A stretch of DNA of 12,380 nt, from positions 232 to 12,611 of the forward strand of contig DJFQ01000082.1 of assembly GCA_002432095.1 (NCBI GenBank), read 5' to 3'. The notes under the pieces were generated by a model, which was not told where the DNA came from, did not search any database, and saw nothing but the letters and a program-made list of their open reading frames with translations. This DNA is from Marinagarivorans sp. UBA5868 (GTDB lineage Bacteria; Pseudomonadota; Gammaproteobacteria; Pseudomonadales; Cellvibrionaceae). Both the position numbers and the translations under genes were made by a program. This document shows, one piece after another, positions 6,610 to 12,380 of the stretch (positions are counted from its first letter, which is position 1; each line of letters starts with the position of its first letter).

Positions 6610-6930
6610 TCAGAGCCGTGGTTTTATTAACGGATTGGCAGATTCCGCATTCGGTGTCTGCGGATCGCGCAGCCGATAGGCGAACGCGATGATATGGGCG
6701 ACGGTGATATAGAGCGCCTCTGGAATCTGGTCACCGATCTCAATTTGACTGAGCAATTCCACCAGCGCGGGATTGTCGCATAGGGGTACTCCGTGTTCGC
6801 GGGCCAGGGCCATGATGGCTTCCGCCTCCGCCCCACTTCCTTTTGCCGTTATTTGCGGAGCGCCCCGCCCGTCGTAGAAGAGGGCAACAGCCTTTTGTAA
6901 TTCTGGGCGGAGAGGGGGGGGAGTGCTCAT
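6610..6930 (-). CDS. FlhB C-terminal-domain-like protein (EscU/YscU/FlhB family, cytoplasmic part only)
   Basis: A 106-residue soluble protein that matches only the cytoplasmic C-terminal domain of the flagellar export switch FlhB: KAVALFYDGRGAPQITAKG (13-31), AREHGVPLCDNPALVELL (43-60) and IPEALYITVAHIIAFAYRL (69-87). It lacks the four membrane helices and the self-cleaving NPTH motif that precede this region in FlhB. Such stand-alone FlhB-like proteins are often encoded beside a FliK-like gene, as here, and can partly replace the FlhB C-terminal fragment in some bacteria. The start overlaps the FliK-like stop as ATGA, which implies translational coupling; no Shine-Dalgarno is seen. Codons 4-6 contain a run of eight C. 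The main flagellar export genes are not in the window. Confidence 0.85.
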   Translation of the reverse strand: MSTPPPLRPELQKAVALFYDGRGAPQITAKGSGAEAEAIMALAREHGVPLCDNPALVELLSQIEIGDQIPEALYITVAHIIAFAYRLRDPQTPNAESANPLIKPRL

Positions 6931-8633
6931 GTTTTTACATCGATCAATGCGTAATCGAGACGGATTTTCTGTTCTGGGGGCGGGTTTGCGGAGCAGCGCA
7001 GATCGGCCACCTCAATTCCTTGGCGCTCCAGGTCGCCTCGCAGATTTTCTAACTGTTCATGCACACGATGGCGCAGGTCGTCGTTGCCACTCCAAAGAGT
7101 TGCTTCGACAGTTTTCTCCTGTACGGAAACTTCTGCTGCCAGAGCACCGAGTTGCTCCAACTCCAATTCCAAAAATACTCGCCAGCGGCCACTGCCAGCC
7201 TTGCGCGACTTTTTCTGGCGATCAGGTTTTTTCTCCTCGGTGGCTGTTCTCGGTTCAAACAACTGCATGTAGAGATTTCCGTATGCATCAGGGAGTTTCA
7301 GCGGAATATCGAGATGCCATTGGGCCGGGCCTGTAGCATCTTGAAGCCGCGAATTCAGCGTCCTGAATTGCTGCAGTTGAACTTGCGCGAGGGATTTCTC
7401 CGCCAGCTCCTGCACCGCGTTGCCTAATTGCCGAAGGGCTGACTCCCCTTTGGCAGAAGCCTGCCGCGGGGTCCAGAGTCGGGTAAGGCTCATCATCAAT
7501 TGCGCCAGGGTATCGGTGCTGGATTGCGCTCCAGGAGGTGGAGCGGACAAATGTTGTCCGCCGCTCCATTGTGCGAGTTGGATTAGCAGCCCTTTGATGT
7601 CTGTGTCGCTCAGCGCTGGTGATGTTAACTGGTGCCCGCGACCTTCGGCAGCCTGTGCCACTAGCCGACGCTCGTAAAAGAGACCGCTGGCGTTCATCGC
7701 TTGCTTAAGACCATCGGGTTTGACGCTCGTCACGTCAAACGTGAGTGCGGACACTTTATTAAGCAGGACGCCGAGCGCCGCCACCGGTGGCGATGATGCC
7801 GGTAGTGCGGGAGATCGTGCGATCAATTGGCGACTAGCATCTGCCGCTTCCATGAGCGTCTTGAGTGGTTGGGCGATCGGCAACACTTGCGACATGGCCG
7901 CAGCCAGTAGTGTTTTGGCTGCGGGTGCCGCAACTGAAGGTGCCAGTGATGCCGCGCTTTCGCTCATCGGTCGGATAGCGGAAGTGGAGAGCAGCGAGTC
8001 GCGTGGAAAAACAGGTCTATCCGCTGTGTTTGCGGGCCCCGTCGGAAGCCGTGGCGTTCGTGCGGGAGCTGCCAAGTTATTGGCACTTTGTTGAGCTTCA
8101 GTTTTACCCGACAGGGTGTTGGTAACAGGCATTGAAGGTTGTGGACGCGTCTCCACCGTTGGTGCAACCAATTCGCGGTTTTGTGGTACTAGAGGCAGGC
8201 CGGCGGGTTGCGGCGGTGGTGATGTCGATGTTGATGCTGATGTTGCAATTTGCCCCACCGATTGAGCAGCGGGAGGCAATAGCATCAAGCCTTTTGAAGT
8301 AATCAGAATTTGAATCTGAGAGTTGCGAGTCAGAGGTAGATTGGTGAGCGTCGTCACCGGATGGTCGCGTATCGTCAATTCCACTAACTTGACTTTCGGA
8401 TCCCGTAACACGGTTAAGAGTGCTTGCTGCCCTGGGGCTGGTTTCTCAGCTGCACGTGCCGCCAGCAGTTGTTGCTTTTCCGTTTCGGTCAGCAATACAA
8501 CACTGTTTACTTTCGCATCCACCTTCTGACCCACCATAAGTTTCAGCTCCACCAATAGCTGATCGAGCTCTGGACTTAATATGGTCTGCGTCCCGGTTTT
8601 GCCTGGGACAGTGGTGTTGAGGTCGATCTGCAT
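6927..8633 (-). CDS. FliK-like flagellar hook-length control family protein
   Basis: A 568-residue protein from the chosen start MQIDLNTTV; an in-frame ATG at 8672 would add 13 residues, and neither start has a clear Shine-Dalgarno sequence. The N-terminal part (about 1-120) is a compact domain with repeated beta-type segments. It is followed by a long A/P/S/T-rich, probably disordered stretch (about 125-280), then a helical region with SGLFYERRL (316-324). The C-terminal FliK-type domain runs from about 440 (LDIPLKLPDAYGNLYMQLF) to 550 and is interrupted by a charged segment, EEKKPDRQKKSRK. FliK proteins measure hook length and switch the FlhB export specificity. This gene is paired with an FlhB-like gene and sits beside the ccm operon, as in pseudomonads, so it may be an accessory FliK homologue rather than the main one. 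The central region is too divergent for a finer call. Confidence 0.8.
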   Translation of the reverse strand: MQIDLNTTVPGKTGTQTILSPELDQLLVELKLMVGQKVDAKVNSVVLLTETEKQQLLAARAAEKPAPGQQALLTVLRDPKVKLVELTIRDHPVTTLTNLPLTRNSQIQILITSKGLMLLPPAAQSVGQIATSASTSTSPPPQPAGLPLVPQNRELVAPTVETRPQPSMPVTNTLSGKTEAQQSANNLAAPARTPRLPTGPANTADRPVFPRDSLLSTSAIRPMSESAASLAPSVAAPAAKTLLAAAMSQVLPIAQPLKTLMEAADASRQLIARSPALPASSPPVAALGVLLNKVSALTFDVTSVKPDGLKQAMNASGLFYERRLVAQAAEGRGHQLTSPALSDTDIKGLLIQLAQWSGGQHLSAPPPGAQSSTDTLAQLMMSLTRLWTPRQASAKGESALRQLGNAVQELAEKSLAQVQLQQFRTLNSRLQDATGPAQWHLDIPLKLPDAYGNLYMQLFEPRTATEEKKPDRQKKSRKAGSGRWRVFLELELEQLGALAAEVSVQEKTVEATLWSGNDDLRHRVHEQLENLRGDLERQGIEVADLRCSANPPPEQKIRLDYALIDVKT

Positions 8634-8830
8634 GGCGAATTCGCTGGCGGGCCTATGCTGTAAAAATAGCATCTGCTCGCGTTTCTGCTTCTGGATAGCG
8701 CCAATTCAATTTGCGAAAAAAGTTCAATTTGTTGACTTAACCACTTGAATGTATTGGTTTTTGAACGGAATATGCCGGCTTGACTTGCCGGTCGGTGGCG
8801 GTGCGTTATTGGGCTAAACTGACCGGGTAG

Positions 8831-8839
8831 TGGCATAAT
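8831..8839 (+). promoter_or_regulatory. Candidate extended -10 promoter element for the ccm operon
   Basis: TGG followed by CATAAT resembles an extended -10 (TGn-TATAAT) and lies about 57 bp before the ccmA start, inside the 262-bp divergent gap 8634-8895 between the FliK-like gene and ccmA. The nearest -35-like hexamer (TTGGGC, 8809-8814) is poor and 19 bp away. The same gap also holds two copies of TTCAATTTG (8705-8713 and 8723-8731), 18 bp apart, of unknown meaning. No sigma-54 or FliA-type promoter for the flagellar pair was recognised. Confidence 0.28.
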
Positions 8840-8895
8840 CCGCCGCCTGTCCCTCAACGGGTCTTTTCTTTTGACGTCATCGACCGGGAAACTGC

Positions 8896-9537
8896 GTGCC
8901 GAGTTTAGAATTCCGACAGTTCACCTGCCAGCGCGACGGCCACCCTCTGTTTAATCCTTTAAATTTCGCCCTGAACGGTGGAGAAGTTGTGCAGATTGCT
9001 GGTCCCAACGGGGCTGGCAAAACGACTTTCCTACGCTCGTTGTGCGGTTTATTCGACGAGTGGACCGGAGAAATGTTGTGGCAGGGAACGCCTCTGCGAG
9101 TGCCCGACTTTTCGCTTTGCAGTCAATTGTTGTATCTCGGCCACCAGCCAGGCGTGAAGAAATCGCTGACGGCGGGGGAGAACCTACGCTGGTTTTTTGG
9201 TGTTCAAGGGATGCCGTTCCCAGGGGCGGTTTCTGACGCGCTGGCTCAGGTAGGGTTGCAAGGCTACGAGGATACTTTCTGTTATCAGATGTCGGCGGGG
9301 CAGCTGCGACGTGTTGCGCTTGCGCGACTGTATATCAGTAGGGCGGCAATTTGGATTCTTGATGAGCCGTTCACAGCAATTGACCGTTTTGGCGTGCAAA
9401 ACCTGGAAACTTTGCTTCAGCGCCACGTCTCTAACGGTGGCTTGGTGATTTTGACCACCCACCAGCCGTTGGCGATTTCCGGTGTGCGTTTAATTGAGCT
9501 GCAAATGGCAGGCAGGGGTGGCAATGATGTCGACTGA
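8896..9537 (+). CDS. ccmA: Cytochrome c maturation ABC transporter ATP-binding protein CcmA
   Basis: A 213-residue ABC ATPase with Walker A GPNGAGKT (36-43), Q-loop area YLGHQPG (80-86), signature MSAGQLRRVALARL (132-145), Walker B IWILDEP (152-158) and the switch histidine at 189 (LTTHQ). The short length, GHQPGVKKSLTAGENL and MSAGQ in place of the usual LSGGQ are typical of CcmA. With CcmB it forms the cytoplasmic-membrane complex that uses ATP hydrolysis to release haem-loaded CcmE from CcmC-CcmD. It begins with GTG, preceded by GGGAA five bases upstream. First gene of the ccm operon; it overlaps ccmB by 14 bp. Confidence 0.94.
   Translation: MPSLEFRQFTCQRDGHPLFNPLNFALNGGEVVQIAGPNGAGKTTFLRSLCGLFDEWTGEMLWQGTPLRVPDFSLCSQLLYLGHQPGVKKSLTAGENLRWFFGVQGMPFPGAVSDALAQVGLQGYEDTFCYQMSAGQLRRVALARLYISRAAIWILDEPFTAIDRFGVQNLETLLQRHVSNGGLVILTTHQPLAISGVRLIELQMAGRGGNDVD
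9514..9520 (+). promoter_or_regulatory. Shine-Dalgarno sequence for ccmB inside ccmA
   Basis: AGGGGTG within the last codons of ccmA precedes two consecutive ATG codons at 9524 and 9527. It excludes the more upstream ATG at 9494 as the ccmB start; either of the two later codons could be used. Confidence 0.6.
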
Positions 9538-10219
9538 CACACCCAGTCTGCGCCGAGCTTTTTGGGCGAGCTTGCGCCGCGAGCTATTGTTGTCTTATCG
9601 GCATAAAGGGGATCTGGCCAATCCGCTGATATTTTTTTTGATGGTCGTGGTATTTACGCCCCTCGGCATTAGCGAGGAGCCGCGTATGCTCGCCCGCATT
9701 GCCCCCGGCATGTTATGGGTAATTGCGCTTTTGGCGACTTTGCTGTCGTTGGACGGGTTGTTTCGCAGTGACTATGACGACGGCGCGCTCGAACAAATGG
9801 TGCTCAGCCCCCAACCGTTGGCCTGTTTGGTATTGACCAAGGTGTTCGCGCACTGGCTGCTCACCGGAGTGCCATTGACTCTGCTGGCGCCGGTGCTGGG
9901 TGTCATGTTGCAGTTGCCCGAAGGTGGGTACGGTATTTTGTTTCTGTCGCTGTTGCTGGGCACGGGCAGTCTAAGCCTTATTGGTGCGATAGGAGCAGCC
10001 TTGACGGTTGGGTTGCGCAAAGGGGGATTGTTGTTGTCCCTGATTATCATGCCGTTTTATGTGCCGGTTCTGATTTTTGGCTCCGGTGCGGTCAAGAACG
10101 CCATAGAAGGTTTTCCTGTAAATGCGGAGCTGGCGATTCTCACCGCCATGCTATTGGCTTGGTCGGTAATGGCACCGTTTGCCATTGCCGGCGGCTTAAA
10201 GATCAGTGTGCGCGCCTGA
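9524..10219 (+). CDS. ccmB: Haem exporter / cytochrome c maturation membrane protein CcmB
   Basis: A 231-residue (or 230 if ATG 9527 is used) integral membrane protein with six hydrophobic segments. The N-terminal PSLRRAFWASLRRELLLSYR, the loop FRSDYDDGALEQ (about 80-91) and LRKGGLLLSLIIMPFYVPV (about 164-182) are hallmark CcmB sequences. CcmB is the membrane partner of CcmA; the complex acts in releasing holo-CcmE rather than as a simple haem exporter. The start lies inside the end of ccmA, consistent with coupled translation. A 44-bp gap separates it from ccmC, the only notable gap in this operon; nothing is visible there except the ccmC ribosome binding site. Confidence 0.93.
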   Translation: MMSTDTPSLRRAFWASLRRELLLSYRHKGDLANPLIFFLMVVVFTPLGISEEPRMLARIAPGMLWVIALLATLLSLDGLFRSDYDDGALEQMVLSPQPLACLVLTKVFAHWLLTGVPLTLLAPVLGVMLQLPEGGYGILFLSLLLGTGSLSLIGAIGAALTVGLRKGGLLLSLIIMPFYVPVLIFGSGAVKNAIEGFPVNAELAILTAMLLAWSVMAPFAIAGGLKISVRA

Positions 10220-10263
10220 CATAGGCGTTTGAAAAGATTCCAATAAATAGAAGGTCGATCAAA

Positions 10264-11004
10264 GTGGCATGGCAATGGTTTCACCGTCTAGGTTCGCCGA
10301 AATGGTTCTACGAAAAAACAACAGCGTGGCTGCCCTGGCTGGGGTTTATATCCATCACGCTTATTCTGCTGGGTTCCATCTGGGGTTTGGCCTTCGGCCC
10401 TGCGGAGGCAAAACAAGGGAATAGCGCCCGTATCATTTATATTCACGTGCCCGCGGCCGTGTTGGCGATGGCGGGTTATTACGTTATGGCGATCAGTGGC
10501 GCGATTGGTTTGATCTGGCGCATGAAGCTGTCTTTCATGGTGATGAAAGCAGCCGCTCCCATAGGTGCGGTGCTGACGTTTCTGGCATTGTTCACTGGCG
10601 CTGTGTGGGGCAAGCCAACTTGGGGAGCCTGGTGGGTTTGGGATGGCCGAATCACTTCCATGGTAGTGCTGTTTCTCCTTTACCTAGGGATTGTGGCGCT
10701 TCAGGAGGCATATCAAAACCAGGATACTGCGGACAAAATCAGCTCGGTACTGGCTCTGGTGGGAATGGTCAATATTCCCATCATCTATAAATCAGTCGAT
10801 TGGTGGTACACGTTGCATCAGCCTGCCACGCTCAAGCTCACGGAAAAATCGAGTATTGATCCCAGTATGGGTTACCCGCTGCTGCTGATGATTTTGGCTT
10901 TTTACATCTTTTACGCCTGGGTTCTTCTGTTGCGCACGAGGGTCGAAATTCTCAAGCGTGAGCAAAAGACTAACTGGGTGCAGGAAATTGTGGCTAAGGG
11001 GTGA
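10264..11004 (+). CDS. ccmC: Haem-handling protein CcmC of cytochrome c maturation
   Basis: A 246-residue, six-helix membrane protein. It carries the periplasmic tryptophan-rich WWD motif of haem-handling proteins (WGKPTWGAWWVWDGRITS, 115-132) flanked by two conserved histidines expected to be axial haem ligands, His61 (IYIHVP) and His185 (TLHQP). CcmC receives haem and drives its covalent attachment to CcmE together with CcmD. It starts with GTG at 10264, with AAGG nine bases upstream; the two nearby ATGs are out of frame. Length and motif spacing agree with E. coli CcmC, and nothing required is missing. Confidence 0.95.
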   Translation: MAWQWFHRLGSPKWFYEKTTAWLPWLGFISITLILLGSIWGLAFGPAEAKQGNSARIIYIHVPAAVLAMAGYYVMAISGAIGLIWRMKLSFMVMKAAAPIGAVLTFLALFTGAVWGKPTWGAWWVWDGRITSMVVLFLLYLGIVALQEAYQNQDTADKISSVLALVGMVNIPIIYKSVDWWYTLHQPATLKLTEKSSIDPSMGYPLLLMILAFYIFYAWVLLLRTRVEILKREQKTNWVQEIVAKG

Positions 11005-11008
11005 CTGA

Positions 11009-11209
11009 ATGAACATTACATTTCAATTTGCCGATTTACAGGCTTTCCTCTGGATGAATGGTCATGGCCCATTCGTATGGGCGTGTTACGCAGTTACCTT
11101 TGCCGGCTTGGGGTTATTGATCGTGGAGCCGTTGGTTCAACGTAAACGTTTCGTCCGGCAACAACGAAACCTGGCCCGTCGCGCGGCCCAGTTATCCAGC
11201 GAGAGGTAA
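11009..11209 (+). CDS. ccmD: Haem exporter subunit CcmD
   Basis: A 66-residue small membrane protein with one transmembrane helix (about 23-41), preceded by the family-typical FLWMNGHGPFVWACYAVTF (13-31) and followed by a strongly basic cytoplasmic tail (QRKRFVRQQRNLARRAA). CcmD binds CcmC and CcmE and is needed for release of haem-loaded CcmE. It lies 4 bp after ccmC, with its ribosome binding site (AAGGGG) in the last ccmC codons, and 7 bp before ccmE. Confidence 0.92.
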   Translation: MNITFQFADLQAFLWMNGHGPFVWACYAVTFAGLGLLIVEPLVQRKRFVRQQRNLARRAAQLSSER

Positions 11210-11216
11210 GCCGTAA

Positions 11217-11681
11217 ATGCATCCTGTCAGAAAACAGAGATTGTTTCTGGTAATCGCCCTGGTGGTGGTTAGCTCCGCTGTTATTGGGCTGAGTGTCTAT
11301 TCCATGCGCAACTATGCCGATTTTTTCTACCCGGTTTCTAAAATCGTGGCGGGCGAAGCCCCCCTTCATAAATCCATACGTGCGGGCGGCTGTGTCGTGC
11401 CCGGCACCATTCTTTCCGCAAAGGATCGCCTGCATACAGAGTTCGTTATTACCGACGGGGCCGAGCGTCTTAAAGTGGAATACGATGGGCTTCTTCCAGA
11501 TATTTTCGGTGAGGGAGAGGCAGCGGTCGTCACTGGTAAGCTCAACGACCAAGGCGTGCTTGTGGCGTCCCAGGTGTTGGCGAAGCATGATGAAAACTAT
11601 GTACCACCGGAGGTGGCGGAATCCATGACTGATACCGAGCGCCATAACGAAGCATGCAAGGGGATGAATTATGGTTCCTGA
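11217..11681 (+). CDS. ccmE: Periplasmic haem chaperone CcmE
   Basis: A 154-residue protein with an N-terminal membrane anchor (about 9-28) and a periplasmic beta-barrel (OB-like) domain. The haem-binding motif LAKHDENYVPPEV (121-133) contains His124, which attaches haem covalently, and Tyr128, the expected ligand (HxxxY form). Upstream the family elements RLFLVIALVV, VYSMRNYADFFYPVSKI and LKVEYDGLLPDIFGEGE are present. Unusual features are Cys59 in IRAGGCVVPG, where the common form is GGMV, and a second cysteine, Cys147, in the C-terminal tail. AGAGG precedes the ATG. The gene overlaps ccmF by 11 bp. Confidence 0.95.
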   Translation: MHPVRKQRLFLVIALVVVSSAVIGLSVYSMRNYADFFYPVSKIVAGEAPLHKSIRAGGCVVPGTILSAKDRLHTEFVITDGAERLKVEYDGLLPDIFGEGEAAVVTGKLNDQGVLVASQVLAKHDENYVPPEVAESMTDTERHNEACKGMNYGS

Positions 11682-12380
11682 ATATGGCCACTTGGCACTG
11701 ATCATAGCGTTTGTGCTGTCGATACTCCTCACGATAGTGCCATTAGTGGGCACTTTTACCGGGCGACTCTTGTGGATGAATTCAGCCAGGCCTTTGGCCG
11801 CTGGAATGTTCGTTTTCACACTGGTGTCGTTTCTGGTTCTCGTATATGCGTTTTTGCAGGACGACTTCACCGTCAAATACGTTGCCGGCCATTCGAATAC
11901 GCTGCTCCCCGACTTTTATAAAGTTACCGCGGTGTGGGGCGGTCATGAAGGATCCGTGCTCTTGTGGGCGTTGGTGCTTAGCGGCTGGACAATAGCTGTC
12001 GCGATATTTTCGAGTGAACTACCATTGCAAATGCTTGCAAGGGTGCTGTCCGTTATGGGGGGCATCAGCACTGGATTTCTCTCATTTATTCTCTTTACCT
12101 CAAATCCATTTGACCGGCTCCTGCCAAACCCCGTGAAAGAGGGTAACGATCTCAATCCGCTGTTGCAGGATATCGGCATGATCATCCACCCTCCAACCCT
12201 ATATATGGGATATGTGGGCTTTTCCGTCTGTTTTGCCTTTGCTATCGCGGCGTTGATTGGAGGACGTTTAGATAGTTCCTGGGCGCGCTGGTCGCGCCCC
12301 TGGACTAACATGGCCTGGGTATTTCAGACCCTCGGCATTATGTTGGGCAGTTGGTGGGCCTATTACGAGCTTGGTTGGGG
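11671..12380 (+). CDS. ccmF: Cytochrome c haem lyase subunit CcmF, N-terminal part
   Basis: The first 236 codons of ccmF; the gene runs off the right edge, so its usual length of about 650 residues cannot be checked. The start MVPEYGHLALIIAF, the segments VAGHSNTLLPDFYKVTAVWGGHEGS (71-95, split here only by description), NPVKEGNDLNPLLQDIGM (153-170) and IIHPPTLYMGYVGF (171-184) are classic CcmF. Histidines 74, 92 and 173 are visible. The window ends at WWAYYELGW, immediately before the expected tryptophan-rich WWD haem motif. CcmF, with CcmH and CcmI, takes haem from CcmE and attaches it to the CXXCH motif of apocytochromes. AAGGGG seven bases before the ATG is the ribosome binding site, lying within ccmE. 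Confidence 0.95.
   Translation, partial: MVPEYGHLALIIAFVLSILLTIVPLVGTFTGRLLWMNSARPLAAGMFVFTLVSFLVLVYAFLQDDFTVKYVAGHSNTLLPDFYKVTAVWGGHEGSVLLWALVLSGWTIAVAIFSSELPLQMLARVLSVMGGISTGFLSFILFTSNPFDRLLPNPVKEGNDLNPLLQDIGMIIHPPTLYMGYVGFSVCFAFAIAALIGGRLDSSWARWSRPWTNMAWVFQTLGIMLGSWWAYYELGW

Noticed and set aside
7750..8270. Possible repetitive element in the alanine/proline/serine-rich part of the FliK-like gene
   Set aside because: The composition is biased but I see no regular period; FliK proteins normally have such a disordered linker.
8576..8857. A 93-codon minus-strand open frame before the FliK-like gene
   Set aside because: It overlaps the FliK-like start in another frame, and its arginine/proline/serine-rich product shows no family features.
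11094..11876. A 260-codon open frame on the minus strand
   Set aside because: It lies antisense to ccmD, ccmE and ccmF, which are all clearly recognised; its product has no membrane, enzyme or family pattern that I recognise. It is a shadow of the coding strand.
1..12380. Undescribed defence, mobile or biosynthetic system
   Set aside because: Nearly every base is accounted for by recognisable core genes; there is no integrase, transposase, CRISPR array, toxin-antitoxin pair or unexplained multi-gene cluster.

Overview
The window is a gene-dense chromosomal stretch from a Gram-negative bacterium, most probably a marine or soil gammaproteobacterium. Evidence for this is the System I cytochrome c maturation genes next to a FliK-like/FlhB-like flagellar pair (an arrangement familiar from pseudomonads and relatives), plus a DUF945/YdgA-type protein, CmoM and PpnP. 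Base composition looks close to 50% GC and even throughout. I see no insertion sequence, phage gene, CRISPR array, tRNA or rRNA. A cellvibrionad-like organism would fit, but that is only an impression from the gene set.

Left part (1-3626): the 5' end of an FMN-binding glutamate synthase-family gene runs off the left edge on the minus strand. Diverging from it is a two-gene unit, a DUF945 periplasmic-type protein followed directly by a rhombosortase (rrtA). Head-on to rrtA is ppnP (nucleoside phosphorylase, minus strand), and diverging from ppnP is cmoM (tRNA wobble-uridine carboxymethoxy methyltransferase).

Middle part (3627-6930): on the minus strand, ppx/gppA (exopolyphosphatase family) is followed by a membrane-anchored J-domain protein, whose last codons are part of a three-copy 18-bp tandem repeat. 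Diverging from ppx is msrA, with an unusual double-hairpin leader. msrA ends 3 bp from the end of a small FlhB-like gene.

Right part (6610-12380): the minus-strand pair of a FliK-like protein and an FlhB C-domain-like protein overlaps by ATGA. Diverging from it is the cytochrome c maturation operon ccmABCDE and the first 236 codons of ccmF, which is cut by the right edge. CcmA and CcmB with CcmC and CcmD load and release haem on CcmE, and CcmE carries it to CcmF for attachment to apocytochromes. ccmGHI would be expected just beyond the window.

Most of this is ordinary core genome. I did not find an undescribed multi-gene system. The points worth a second look are small: the in-frame DUF945/rhombosortase junction separated by one stop codon, the stop-codon-carrying tandem repeat, the alternative hairpins before msrA, the C8 tract at the start of the FlhB-like gene, the missing second recycling cysteine in MsrA, and two cysteines in the periplasmic part of CcmE.
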